A stretch of 64,000 nt of DNA from an uncultured Lentisphaeria bacterium (GTDB taxonomy: Bacteria; Verrucomicrobiota; Lentisphaeria; Victivallales; UBA1829): the NCBI GenBank assembly GCA_905197955.1, contig CAJKAR010000014.1:1-64000 (forward strand), given 5' to 3'. Each line of letters opens with the position of its first letter. Within the stretch, counting starts at the first letter, position 1. The translations under genes were made by a program, and so were the position numbers. Positions 25,773-34,468 of the stretch are shown here, one piece after another. The notes under the pieces are model-generated. The model saw only the letters and a list, made by a program, of their open reading frames with translations, made no database searches and was not told the DNA's origin.

Positions 25773-27478
25773 TTCACCAGAATGTCCTTATAGGATTTTC
25801 CCGGAGGAATCATCGGCAGAACATGGTCATGGTAGAAGGTGTGACAGTCAAGGAGGAAGGGGCCCGGCGTTTCCAGCATTTCGCGGACCGCATCTTCAAG
25901 CTCCTCCTCGCGGAAGACTTCACGTCCCGGGATGTTGTAGCCCTTGGCGATCGTCACGAAATCGGGATAGGGTTTCTGACCTTCCAGCGTGAGATCGGTG
26001 TTTCCGCGGCGGCTGCCGTAGAAACGGTCCTCCCACTGAGCCACCATGCCGAGATGCTGGTTGTTGAGGATGACCATCTTGATCGGAATATCTTCGGCAT
26101 AGACGGTTCCGAGTTCCTGAATGTTCATCTGGAAGGAGCCGTCGCCATCGATGTTGATGACCATCTTTTCCGGTGCCGCGACCTTCGCTCCCATTGCGGC
26201 GGGAAGTCCGAATCCCATGGAGCCGAGTCCGCCCGATGTCAGAAGCTGGCGCGGATGCTTGAACGTATAGAACTGCGCCGCCCACATCTGATGCTGGCCG
26301 ACTCCGGGAACAATCACGGCTTCGCCTTTGGTCATGCGGCAGATTGTCTCAATGACGCTCTGCGGTTTGAGCACTCCCTCTTCCTTCTGATAGGTGAGGG
26401 GATACTCTTTTTTCCATCCGTCGATGATTTTCATCCATTCGGAATAGTCGTTTCGGACCGGTTCCTTGTTGAGCTCGATCAGAACGCTCCGGATATCAGC
26501 GACAACACCGAGATCCGCACGGACATTCTTGTTGATTTCCGACTGGTCGATATCCACGTGAACAATGAACGCATCCTTTGCAAAGGATTCCACCGGCCCT
26601 GTGACACGGTCATCGAATCTTGCGCCGAACGCCAGAAGCAGATCGCACTCATTCGCCGCATAGTTTGCATAATAGGTTCCGTGCATTCCGAGCCACTTCA
26701 GGGAGAGCGGATGATCCTCCGGAATGGAGCCGACTCCCATCAGCGTGGTGACAACGGGAATCTGATAGAGTTCCGCAAAGCGTGTCAGCTCCTTTGCCGC
26801 ATCGGCCGCGATGATTCCACCGCCGGCGTAGAGGCAGGGACGGCGGGATTTCGCGATTGCCGCACGAATCGCTTCAATGTCCTTCCTGTCCGGAGCGGGC
26901 GGCAGTTCATAGGCGGTCAGATTGGGCTTGTCGGAGAAATGGAACGGCAGTTTTTTCTGCTGAATATTCTTCGGAATGTCAATCAGAACCGGTCCGGGGC
27001 GTCCGCTGTTCGCCAGATAGAAGGCGTTGACAATGGTGGAGACGATGTCGTTTTCATCCAGGACCAGATAGCTGTGCTTCACAATCGGACGGGTCATGCC
27101 GATGATATCGGTTTCCTGAAACGCATTTTTTCCGATAAAGCTGGTTGCGACCTGTCCGGTGATGATGACCATCGGAATGGAGTCCATGTAGGCATCGGCG
27201 ATGCCGGTGAGCAGATTGGTTGCACCGGGACCGCTGGTTGCCATGCAGACACCGGTTTTGCCGGTGACACGGGCATATCCGTCCGCGGCGAAAGCTCCGC
27301 CCTGTTCATTTCTCGGCAGGATCACCCGGATCGGGGAATCCTTGAGTGCCTGGTGAAATTCGATCGCGGCGCCTCCCGGATAGGCAAAAACGGTATCGAC
27401 CCCAAGGGCTTCCAGTGTTTTGATTGCAATTTCCGCGCCTTTATAGAGTCTGGTGTCCTGATTCTGTGCTGTTGTCAT
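25769..27478 (-). CDS. ilvB: Acetolactate synthase, large subunit
   Basis: A 569-residue thiamine-diphosphate enzyme making 2-acetolactate or 2-aceto-2-hydroxybutyrate, the first common step to valine, leucine and isoleucine. The catalytic Glu lies in PRNEQGGAFAADGYARVTGK, and the cofactor motif is DGDGSFQMNIQEL with NNQHLGM. FAD-domain features are present, consistent with the biosynthetic form. No small subunit (ilvN) is adjacent. A leader peptide and hairpins upstream indicate attenuation. It heads an operon with a BioF-like enzyme and a deacetylase. Confidence 0.95.
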   Translation of the reverse strand: MTTAQNQDTRLYKGAEIAIKTLEALGVDTVFAYPGGAAIEFHQALKDSPIRVILPRNEQGGAFAADGYARVTGKTGVCMATSGPGATNLLTGIADAYMDSIPMVIITGQVATSFIGKNAFQETDIIGMTRPIVKHSYLVLDENDIVSTIVNAFYLANSGRPGPVLIDIPKNIQQKKLPFHFSDKPNLTAYELPPAPDRKDIEAIRAAIAKSRRPCLYAGGGIIAADAAKELTRFAELYQIPVVTTLMGVGSIPEDHPLSLKWLGMHGTYYANYAANECDLLLAFGARFDDRVTGPVESFAKDAFIVHVDIDQSEINKNVRADLGVVADIRSVLIELNKEPVRNDYSEWMKIIDGWKKEYPLTYQKEEGVLKPQSVIETICRMTKGEAVIVPGVGQHQMWAAQFYTFKHPRQLLTSGGLGSMGFGLPAAMGAKVAAPEKMVINIDGDGSFQMNIQELGTVYAEDIPIKMVILNNQHLGMVAQWEDRFYGSRRGNTDLTLEGQKPYPDFVTIAKGYNIPGREVFREEELEDAVREMLETPGPFLLDCHTFYHDHVLPMIPPGKSYKDILVK

Positions 27479-27548
27479 GATTTAATACTTTCGTTCAAGT
27501 TTCTGTTTTTCATTACAAGATAAAAAAAGAGAGATCTCAGAGCACTGC

Positions 27549-27610
27549 AAAAAGAAAAACGCAGCAAGATGTCCGCCCGGCCGCATTACTGAGAAATGAG
27601 AGCGACCGGG
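27549..27610 (-). promoter_or_regulatory. Predicted transcription attenuator of the ilvB operon
   Basis: Read on the minus strand, CCCGGTCGC (27610-27602, inside the leader peptide) can pair with GCGGCCGGG (27584-27576, one G-T wobble). The same GCGGC (27584-27580) can instead pair with GCTGC (27565-27561), just before TTTTTCTTTTT (27559-27549). These two pairings exclude each other, as antiterminator and terminator would. The terminator stem is short (5 bp), so this is a model, not a proof. Confidence 0.55.
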
Positions 27611-27663
27611 CTGATAACAGAGACTTTTTCAATGAAAATCTTATTTCGGAACGTTTCAGACAT
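27586..27663 (-). CDS. Leader peptide rich in Ile, Val and Leu
   Basis: A 25-codon frame between a good promoter and ilvB, too short for usual gene finding. Between residues 9 and 23 it has I9, I11, V14, V16, I17, V20, L22 and I23, eight branched-chain residues in fifteen. The TAA is followed at once by the GCGGCCGGG arm. GGTG lies 8 nt before the ATG. This is the classic make-up of an ilv or leu attenuation peptide, whose slow translation in branched-chain amino-acid shortage lets transcription continue. Confidence 0.75.
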   Translation of the reverse strand: MSETFRNKIFIEKVSVISPVALISQ

Positions 27664-27689
27664 TCTGTTCACCGTTTCTTGTTAATCTT

Positions 27690-27718
27690 TTAATATACTC
27701 TCTTTTTCAGAATTGTAA
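27690..27718 (-). promoter_or_regulatory. Predicted promoter of the ilvB operon
   Basis: Read on the minus strand, TTACAA (27718-27713), 17 nt, TATTAA (27695-27690). The transcript would start about 20 nt before the leader peptide. The stretch from here to 27819 holds nothing else I recognise. Confidence 0.6.
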
Positions 27719-27819
27719 AGTTTTTCAGAAAAAAAAGTAGTGAACAGCGACAGAAAATGCAGGAGTGCGCCCCTCCGTCTTCCAGATCCGGCGTATCGGA
27801 AACGGCGGGGCTCCCGGTG

Positions 27820-29373
27820 TCATTCCGGTACGGCAATGATGTAGGTCGGCAGGCCCGTTACACGGAATTTTTCCATGACGGACTTGACGTTCGGATCCGA
27901 AACTGCGGTTGCATCGAATTTGACGAAATTGAATTTTTTCAATTCTTCCACGACTTTCGGATCTTTCAGCGTTCCGAGATCCATCGCCTTGCAGTTTTTG
28001 CACCATTCCGCCCAGAAATCAATCAGCACGGGTTTCCCGTTCTTTTTCGCCTCGGCAAAAGCCTTTTCGATGGAGCCCGCGGAGTGGAGTTCTGTTCCGG
28101 CGGATTGGGTGTCCGATGCACACAGAAGACGAATTCCCAGCCATCCGTAGTAGAATCCAACCAGCAGAATCAGAACACCGAATGCGTATTTGACCTTGAC
28201 CATCCATTTTCCCGGCCGGGGCGCGACTGCGATTCCCGCAGCGATCAGCGGCCAGGGCAGTCCCATGCCGATCCCCAGCAGGAACGGGAGGAAGAGTCCG
28301 AATGGATTTCCCGATGCGTAAAGTCCCGCCGAATGGATCAGCACCGCGATCACAACCGGAGCAACACACGCTCCGGCAAGGAGCGCCGAAATGGCTCCCA
28401 GAAGAAACACACCCGCAAGACGTGCCGTGGAAGGTGTCTTCAAGTTCGAACCATAGCGGGAAAGGTCAATGGAGAATACATCGAACATGGAGAGTCCGAG
28501 CAGTACGAAAATCACGGCGACACCCAGATTGAAATACCAGTAGGAGTCCAGCGCGCCGAAGGTGGCTCCTCCGAGCACCGCCGCCAGACCGACAACGCCG
28601 TAGGCAATCGCGATTCCGGCCGCATAGACGCATCCGCGGATAAGTGCGTTTTTCCGGTCTCCCGTATCCGCTCCGATGATGGCCAGATTGATCGGGATCA
28701 TCGGCAGGACGCACGGGGTCAGGTTCAGAGCCATGCCGCCGAGAACCGTCAGCAGAATGATCAGCACGATTCCCTTGCCTGCGAACGAGAGCGCAGAATG
28801 TTTTCCTTCCAGAAACGCAAGAAAATCGCCTGCATTCAGATAGCCGTAGGCGGTTCGTTCAATGCGGAATTCCGGACCGGAGGAATCGGCCTGCGGGGAA
28901 TCTTTTGCCGGGACATTCGCCTGATTCCCGTAAAGGATTCCGGAAGAGGGGGCCAGAGTTTGAAACTCTTTCCTGAGATCGGTCGGAAGGTAGCAGACTG
29001 GGGTGGAAGCATTCTTATCCATGCCGCATCCCTGCCAGGAAACAATAAGAGTAAACGGAAGATTCTCTGTTTTCAGCAGATAGGTCCAGACATTTCGTCC
29101 CGAATAGATCCGGGTTTTTCCCATGATCGGATCGTCCTTTTCGACGGAACGGGGAGCCGTTTCAGCTGGAAGCGTCTTTCCGGCGTGTTCCACTTTGACT
29201 TCCGTCATATTTTCGTAGACATATGCATCTTTCGGAGAGGAGAGAACAATCTCCAGACGGTTGTCCGCCAGCTTCCATGACCATTCAAACGGCTGATCCG
29301 CCGCGAAGACCGAAACGGCCGTCAGCAGCAGTCCGAGCGTGAGACACAAGAGCAGATTTTTTTTCACGGTCAT
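27820..29373 (-). CDS. DsbD-like thiol:disulfide interchange protein, short C terminus
   Basis: A 517-residue membrane protein carrying electrons from cytoplasmic thioredoxin to the periplasm. Order: signal peptide (LLLCLTLGLLLTAVSVFA), N-terminal DsbD alpha-type domain to about residue 160, an eight-segment membrane domain with its paired cysteines (LTPCVLPM and GACVAPVV), then a thioredoxin domain with WCKNC (Cys458, Cys461). The frame stops right after the cis-Pro loop (GLPTYIIAVPE), so the last strand and helix of the thioredoxin fold are missing. Start at 29373 follows GGGGG and begins the signal peptide. Confidence 0.85.
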   Translation of the reverse strand: MTVKKNLLLCLTLGLLLTAVSVFAADQPFEWSWKLADNRLEIVLSSPKDAYVYENMTEVKVEHAGKTLPAETAPRSVEKDDPIMGKTRIYSGRNVWTYLLKTENLPFTLIVSWQGCGMDKNASTPVCYLPTDLRKEFQTLAPSSGILYGNQANVPAKDSPQADSSGPEFRIERTAYGYLNAGDFLAFLEGKHSALSFAGKGIVLIILLTVLGGMALNLTPCVLPMIPINLAIIGADTGDRKNALIRGCVYAAGIAIAYGVVGLAAVLGGATFGALDSYWYFNLGVAVIFVLLGLSMFDVFSIDLSRYGSNLKTPSTARLAGVFLLGAISALLAGACVAPVVIAVLIHSAGLYASGNPFGLFLPFLLGIGMGLPWPLIAAGIAVAPRPGKWMVKVKYAFGVLILLVGFYYGWLGIRLLCASDTQSAGTELHSAGSIEKAFAEAKKNGKPVLIDFWAEWCKNCKAMDLGTLKDPKVVEELKKFNFVKFDATAVSDPNVKSVMEKFRVTGLPTYIIAVPE

Positions 29374-29429
29374 TCCCCCGGTTGTTTTGATTTGAAAGGA
29401 CAATATCCCTTTTTTGGAGATTGTCAAGA

Positions 29430-29460
29430 GGAAAGGGAAAAAACTTCTTTTTCCCTTTCC
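29430..29460. terminator. Hairpin between the pseudopilin and the dsbD-like gene
   Basis: GGAAAGGGAAAAA (29430-29442) and TTTTTCCCTTTCC (29448-29460) are exact complements with a 5-nt loop. It lies 19 nt past the pseudopilin stop on the minus strand. There is no further T tract, so it may be a weak terminator or 3'-end stabiliser. Confidence 0.6.
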
Positions 29461-29478
29461 GCCGGAGGAGAAAAGGGA

Positions 29479-30300
29479 TCAGGGCCGATTCCAGGAGCCC
29501 CAGGTGCGAGTTTTCCCATCCCAGGTCCAGCAGTTGTTGGCATAGGCAGCGCCTTTGAGAGGACCGTTGGCGCTCAGAAAGTTCTTGGCGACTTCTTCTG
29601 TCGTAAGACCGTAGCCGACAATGGTAGTACAGTGCCCGTCGCCCCAGAGAACATTAACATCCTTCTGGTGACGCGGATATACGGTGCAGTAGCCCCAGTT
29701 TGAATAGTTATCCACTCTCATATACGGTCGGGCTATGGAATCAAAGGTCCCGCTGCCATTTCCGCTTTCCGTGGCTACAAGGAAGTTGGAGGGCCTTTTT
29801 ACCTCGCTTGCTCTGGTTTTCGCGGCATTTGCCGCATTTGCATCGTCACCGAATTCCCGGTAATTGATGGCATAGTTCGCAAACTGCCAGCTGTTGGTAT
29901 CTGTAATTTTTCCCTTTTCCCATTGGGAGAGGTAATAAGTTCCCATTGCATTTTTTGCAACAGGGCAGAGCAGACCTTTGTAGGTGATATATTTTGCCGA
30001 GGTAATAAAATATTTCGGCCAGTGGTAATAGTTTGTATCGGCGGAATTTCTTGCCCGCGGATAATAATCGTCATTGTCGCTTGTATACCCCATGATGGCA
30101 TAGCCGACCTGACGGAGATTGCTGGTGCAGGAAATTTTGTTTGCCTTTTCTCTTGCGGCATTCAGTGCGGGAAGCAGAATTGCGGCTAGGATCGCAATGA
30201 TCGCAATCGTCACGAGCAGCTCTATGAGAGTGAAATGAATCTTCCACGCATGGGAAAAGGGAAGAGATGGCGGAATGTGACACTTTTGATTGTTTTTCAT
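29479..30300 (-). CDS. Type II secretion/pilin-like protein (H-x9-DG pseudopilin)
   Basis: 273 residues. A 22-residue basic leader ends in His, then FTLIELLVTIAIIAILAAIL (residues 23-42), LLPALNAAR and CTSNLRQVG. The H-x9-DG motif is perfect (HQKDVNVLWGDGH) in the C-terminal region. The -1 residue is His instead of Gly. It is the last gene of a minus-strand operon GntR - isomerase - glycosidase - pseudopilin, 24 nt behind the glycosidase. Confidence 0.88.
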   Translation of the reverse strand: MKNNQKCHIPPSLPFSHAWKIHFTLIELLVTIAIIAILAAILLPALNAAREKANKISCTSNLRQVGYAIMGYTSDNDDYYPRARNSADTNYYHWPKYFITSAKYITYKGLLCPVAKNAMGTYYLSQWEKGKITDTNSWQFANYAINYREFGDDANAANAAKTRASEVKRPSNFLVATESGNGSGTFDSIARPYMRVDNYSNWGYCTVYPRHQKDVNVLWGDGHCTTIVGYGLTTEEVAKNFLSANGPLKGAAYANNCWTWDGKTRTWGSWNRP

Positions 30301-30324
30301 TTTGGATATCCTTTCCTGTTATGA

Positions 30325-33300
30325 TTATTCTGCCAGTTCGAAGAAGAGTGCCGGACCATCCGGAAGCTTTGCGGTATCGACTTCCGCGATGAAGGTACCG
30401 TTCCTGACGGAAAGAGGTTTGACGGGCGTACAGCGTTTTCCGTTCATCATCAGCGGATAGAGCTTCAGTTTTTCCGCATTTTTATTCCGGATTTCCACAC
30501 GGAACCGGCCGGTTTCGATCATAGTCGGGTTCTCTCCGTAATAACGAATTTTTCTCATGGATTCGTCTTCGAAAGTCATTTTATTGGAGAGGGCATTGGT
30601 CGCGTAAACCAGAAGCAGACGGTCGGATTCGGCGATCGGCTTCTCTTTCCGGAGCGATGCCACACTGACGATGCCTCTTGTTTTCAGAAGTTCAATGGAG
30701 ACATCCCGGAGAGCGGCCTTCGCCTTCTCTTCTCCGCAGACACCCTGAAAACGGGGAGTGTTTACGGTCATAAAGTTGTGTTCGGTATCGGTATAGAGTT
30801 CTTTTGTGGAAGACTCAAACACATACGCTCCGTCGCTCCGGTTCGCCCGGTCGATGATTCCCTTTTTGCGGAGCATCCCGATCTGATCGGCGAGACTGAA
30901 GTTTCCCGCTCCCGATTCCAGCGAGGACGCAAAACCCTGCGTGTTTTCGATGACCTGCGCGCCCCCGAGCAACGGAATGCGGAGATCATCTGCCGGAGCC
31001 GGAGGACGAAGCGATGGAGCCGGATCGGTCTGCTCCAGTCCGAACTTTGCAATCAGGGAGAGACGCGACTGCATGGAGTTCAGGGCATCGCTCCAGATCA
31101 TGTTTTTGGAAACCGCCTTTTCGGAGAAGGTCAGACGAACACCGCGCATCCCTTCCTTCACATCGCCGCGACCGTACAGCAGAGCGGTCTGCGCCAGCGA
31201 TGCCTTGCAGATCGGATCATGGAACATGACCCAGGGGAAAATGCGTTCTCCATCAATCACATGAATCGGCGAACCGTGGCGGAGAAGCATGTCGAATCCC
31301 TGGAACGAGGCGTAGGCACTGACCGCGAACGGCTCCTCGTAGCGATAGCGGTTCCAGTAGACGGAGGCGTATTCATTCACAAGGAAGGGACGTCCGGCGA
31401 TTCGACCGTCAAGGAGTGTGCGGAGCTGTTTCAGTCCTCCGCCGATGTCGCTACCCTGCGATTGTGTCGCACTGTCAATCGCATGGGCATGATATGCGTG
31501 CATCATCACATAATCCAGATCGTTTCGGAGAATGTTGTAATGCATGGAGCTGGTCATTTCCCAGAGATTTGCCAGTCCTTTGTAGCCGATCTCCTGATGG
31601 ATCGTCTTCCGGTACCATGCGAGCATTTCGCGCCATTTCATGGTGATGAATGCATTGATCTTTCTGCCTTTTTCGTTTTTGGTGTTCCACTCTTTCCGGG
31701 TGAACATCGGGGCATTCGGATCGCCGATGAATTTGCGCCATTCCGGCAGAGCGGCATTCCAGGAGTAGCGGGTGTTGATAAAGGCGAACTCCTGTTCGTT
31801 GCAGTAATTCAGGACAGCGAGAACTGGATCGTCGCGCATGGCGGTTTTCGTGTAGGGATTGACGTGTTCCAGAAACGCCTTCATGCCGATCCGGTACTCT
31901 TCGCGCATTGCTTTGCTGAAGAGCAGCTGGAATTTGGCATTGCGTTCCATTCCTTGACGGGACCACTGGCTGAATTTGGAAAAACCCTGAACATGCATGG
32001 TGTCGATCTGAATGTAAATTCCGTTCTTTTTACATTCGGCGACGCACCAGTCCCAGAGATCAATTTTTTCGGGATTCAAGGTCGCTGCACCGTCTGTCAC
32101 GGTAACCATATCCATATCGTGCAGACGGATCATGTTGCATCCGTGGCGCCGGACTTCCTGAACCAGAGCGGAAATCTGTTCCTTGTTTTTCCAGAAAGCC
32201 CGCGCGTTGAGTTTTCTTTTGCCGTCGTCCTGAAAGACATAATGGTCTTTTGTGCCGGTTCCGATCTGTACGGCGAAGAAGCGGAACGGTTCTTCCGGAG
32301 AGCTTTCTTTGGCAAGTCTTCCGTGGCGGTTGATGATGATCCGTTCAATTTTTCCCGTGTTGAGATTTGAGAAATCCAGCGCGGAACCGGGAAGAATCTG
32401 CGGAGTCGGCGGACGTTTCAGCGCACGGAAGCGATCCCCCGCCCGCACCATGAACTTTTCTTTTTTCGGATGCGGGAAGTCGCTTCCGGAGAGTGTGATC
32501 CCGGCCACGATCCAGACTGCGCCGGTTGATCCTCCCTCCAGCAGAATCTCCCGAATCGTTCCGAGATCCGCTTTGACCGGGAACCGGCTGACATACAGTC
32601 CGTTGCTCCCGCCGGTCCGGTTATTCCAGACTGCTCCGACAAGTCCGTTTTTCAGTCCGGTCGGATTCCACTGGTCGCCGAGATCGACCTTGAAGCGGAC
32701 CGGGATTTTCTGTTCTCCATTCTTTCCCTTCAACGTGATTGTTCCGGCTTCCCCCTTGTCCGCCGCCCAGCAGGCGGTGTGAAGCAGATAGAGCATTTTC
32801 ATTCCGTCGGCGGAAACCGGAATGCGAACGGTTTTCAATCCTTTCGGGAAATTGATCGATCCGAACGTGAGAACGGATTTCCCGTTGTTTTTCGCCGGAT
32901 CCATCACAGAAAAGGGAACATTGGCATAGGATTCCTTTTTGAAATCGAATCCGGAAGCGTCGTTGTCCGGTCCCTGATCGGACCATCCGCCCCTGCCGTC
33001 CTTCTCCTTCGGATCGGCAAATCCCATATTGGCGGAGGAGGAAAAATCGGCAAAGACTTCCGCCGGACGAATTTTCAGGTTCCGGACGCAGATGATTCCT
33101 TTCGCCTGCATTCCCAGGGAAATGGTGAATCTGCCGTTATCCGGAACCCTGAAGCGGAAGTCGTATGTTTTCCATGGGGCGCTTCCCAGACGGTCCGCTG
33201 CTCCCCGGTAGATCTCTTTTCCATCTTTCCGGAAATGGATCATGAACTTGGTGCCGCTGTATTTCACGTTCGGCAGGGCGAAGACATTTTTCAGCATCAG

Positions 33301-33558
33301 TTCCGCGGAAAGAATCACATTTTTCCCGGCATATTTCTTGAGGACAGCCGTTTTCCATATTCCGAGAAGACCTTTGCCTTTGACGAGATCCTCAGCAGTC
33401 GGTTCAATTTTGATGTAACCGTTCTCCAGTGTAACGCCTTGAATCGTTTTTGTCCATGATTTCAGAGCGGATTCCGTTGTCAGCGGGATCTGTTCTGCGC
33501 AAAGCAGTCCGGCTGTAAGCAGGAGAATCAGCAGCAGAAATGGTTTTCCCTTCCTCAT
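30325..33558 (-). CDS. Large secreted glycosidase, clan GH-A-like
   Basis: A 1077-residue protein with a signal peptide (FLLLILLLTAGLLCA). The first 370 residues are beta-rich, resembling carbohydrate-binding domains. Then comes a TIM barrel with IRLHDMD, NYCNEQEF (probable acid/base Glu588) and FLVNEYAS (probable nucleophile Glu729), the pattern of GH5/GH42-type retaining enzymes. The C terminus is a beta domain. It is 17 nt behind a sugar isomerase/epimerase gene. Substrate unknown, and the family assignment beyond clan A is uncertain. Confidence 0.72.
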   Translation of the reverse strand: MRKGKPFLLLILLLTAGLLCAEQIPLTTESALKSWTKTIQGVTLENGYIKIEPTAEDLVKGKGLLGIWKTAVLKKYAGKNVILSAELMLKNVFALPNVKYSGTKFMIHFRKDGKEIYRGAADRLGSAPWKTYDFRFRVPDNGRFTISLGMQAKGIICVRNLKIRPAEVFADFSSSANMGFADPKEKDGRGGWSDQGPDNDASGFDFKKESYANVPFSVMDPAKNNGKSVLTFGSINFPKGLKTVRIPVSADGMKMLYLLHTACWAADKGEAGTITLKGKNGEQKIPVRFKVDLGDQWNPTGLKNGLVGAVWNNRTGGSNGLYVSRFPVKADLGTIREILLEGGSTGAVWIVAGITLSGSDFPHPKKEKFMVRAGDRFRALKRPPTPQILPGSALDFSNLNTGKIERIIINRHGRLAKESSPEEPFRFFAVQIGTGTKDHYVFQDDGKRKLNARAFWKNKEQISALVQEVRRHGCNMIRLHDMDMVTVTDGAATLNPEKIDLWDWCVAECKKNGIYIQIDTMHVQGFSKFSQWSRQGMERNAKFQLLFSKAMREEYRIGMKAFLEHVNPYTKTAMRDDPVLAVLNYCNEQEFAFINTRYSWNAALPEWRKFIGDPNAPMFTRKEWNTKNEKGRKINAFITMKWREMLAWYRKTIHQEIGYKGLANLWEMTSSMHYNILRNDLDYVMMHAYHAHAIDSATQSQGSDIGGGLKQLRTLLDGRIAGRPFLVNEYASVYWNRYRYEEPFAVSAYASFQGFDMLLRHGSPIHVIDGERIFPWVMFHDPICKASLAQTALLYGRGDVKEGMRGVRLTFSEKAVSKNMIWSDALNSMQSRLSLIAKFGLEQTDPAPSLRPPAPADDLRIPLLGGAQVIENTQGFASSLESGAGNFSLADQIGMLRKKGIIDRANRSDGAYVFESSTKELYTDTEHNFMTVNTPRFQGVCGEEKAKAALRDVSIELLKTRGIVSVASLRKEKPIAESDRLLLVYATNALSNKMTFEDESMRKIRYYGENPTMIETGRFRVEIRNKNAEKLKLYPLMMNGKRCTPVKPLSVRNGTFIAEVDTAKLPDGPALFFELAE

Positions 33559-33575
33559 TTTTCTGTCCTTTCTGT

Positions 33576-34391
33576 TTATTTGAATTGCAATGAATTTTGT
33601 TTGAGAAACTCGAACGCGAGCCGGATTCCCGTCATGCGGGGAAGATCATTGGCTTCATATTCAATATTGATCCATCCGGAGTAGCCGCTTTCTTCCACGG
33701 CACGGATCATACGGGTGTGATCGAATGCGCCTTTGCCGATCAGAGCAGGATGGTACCAGCGTCCGTCGAGTCCCCGCCAGAATCCGGGGGCTTCCGAGTC
33801 GCGGACCTGGAAGTCCTTGAAATGCATGTGGATAATAAAACGGAAGGTCTTGTGGAACGATTCCACAGGATCTTCGCCGGTGAAGGCGTTGCCTGCATCA
33901 AAGGTCAGGCGCAGAGAGGGAATCTGCCGCTGAAACAGAAAAAAATCCTCTGCGGTAACGACTGGACTCAGTTCTCCCGGAAAATTTTCGACAGTCAGAA
34001 TCAGATTTCTGGGAGCGCATTCCTCTGCTGCGCATCCAAGCACCTCCAGCCAGCGTTTCTGAATTTCTCTGCGGTCCAGCAGTCCGGGAATCGGCATGGT
34101 CGGGACAAGAATCTTGTCCGCGCCGACTCCGACTGCACGATCCAGTTCCCATTTCAGTTCGTCAAATCCGCCGTTTTCCTTTCTGGAAAGTTTCGTCAGG
34201 AACGGAATGTAGCAGACAACTTTCAGTCCGGCATCTTCGGAAATTTTTTTCAGAAATTCCGGGGAGTCTCCGCGGAATGCCGCACTGGTCCAGTCGATGC
34301 CCTTCAGCCCGAGTTCCGCGGCTTCCTTCACAACCTGTTCTGCTGTCAGACTCTCCGAAAGGCAGAGACTCATCATGGAAAATTTCAACAT
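33576..34391 (-). CDS. Sugar phosphate isomerase/epimerase (xylose-isomerase-like TIM barrel)
   Basis: A 271-residue cytoplasmic protein of the AP-endonuclease-2/IolE/hydroxypyruvate-isomerase superfamily. Metal ligands are suggested by LTVENF (Glu), LTFDAGNAF (Asp), HMHFKDFQ (His and Asp) and WINIEYEAN (Glu). It would isomerise a sugar released by the adjacent glycosidase. A 77-nt gap from the GntR gene contains the inverted repeat ATATAC-N20-GTATAT (34418-34449). Confidence 0.87.
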   Translation of the reverse strand: MLKFSMMSLCLSESLTAEQVVKEAAELGLKGIDWTSAAFRGDSPEFLKKISEDAGLKVVCYIPFLTKLSRKENGGFDELKWELDRAVGVGADKILVPTMPIPGLLDRREIQKRWLEVLGCAAEECAPRNLILTVENFPGELSPVVTAEDFFLFQRQIPSLRLTFDAGNAFTGEDPVESFHKTFRFIIHMHFKDFQVRDSEAPGFWRGLDGRWYHPALIGKGAFDHTRMIRAVEESGYSGWINIEYEANDLPRMTGIRLAFEFLKQNSLQFK

Positions 34392-34417
34392 GGAAAATTA
34401 CCTTTTTCTTTTTTCTT

Positions 34418-34449
34418 ATATACCATTCTGCAACTTAAAAAGTGTATAT
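34418..34449. promoter_or_regulatory. Inverted repeat between the GntR and isomerase genes
   Basis: ATATAC (34418-34423) and GTATAT (34444-34449), 20 nt apart, just upstream of the isomerase start. Spacing resembles the operator at the GntR promoter, but the half-sites point the other way. Possibly a second binding site. Confidence 0.4.
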
Positions 34450-34468
34450 CATTTCTGACGGCTTCCGA

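Noticed and set aside
25676..27523. Long open frame on the + strand opposite ilvB (615 codons)
   Set aside because: Shadow of the strongly conserved ilvB gene on the other strand, with no recognisable domain.
27479..27720. T-box riboswitch upstream of ilvB
   Set aside because: No T-box consensus or specifier loop found. A branched-chain-rich leader peptide explains the region better.
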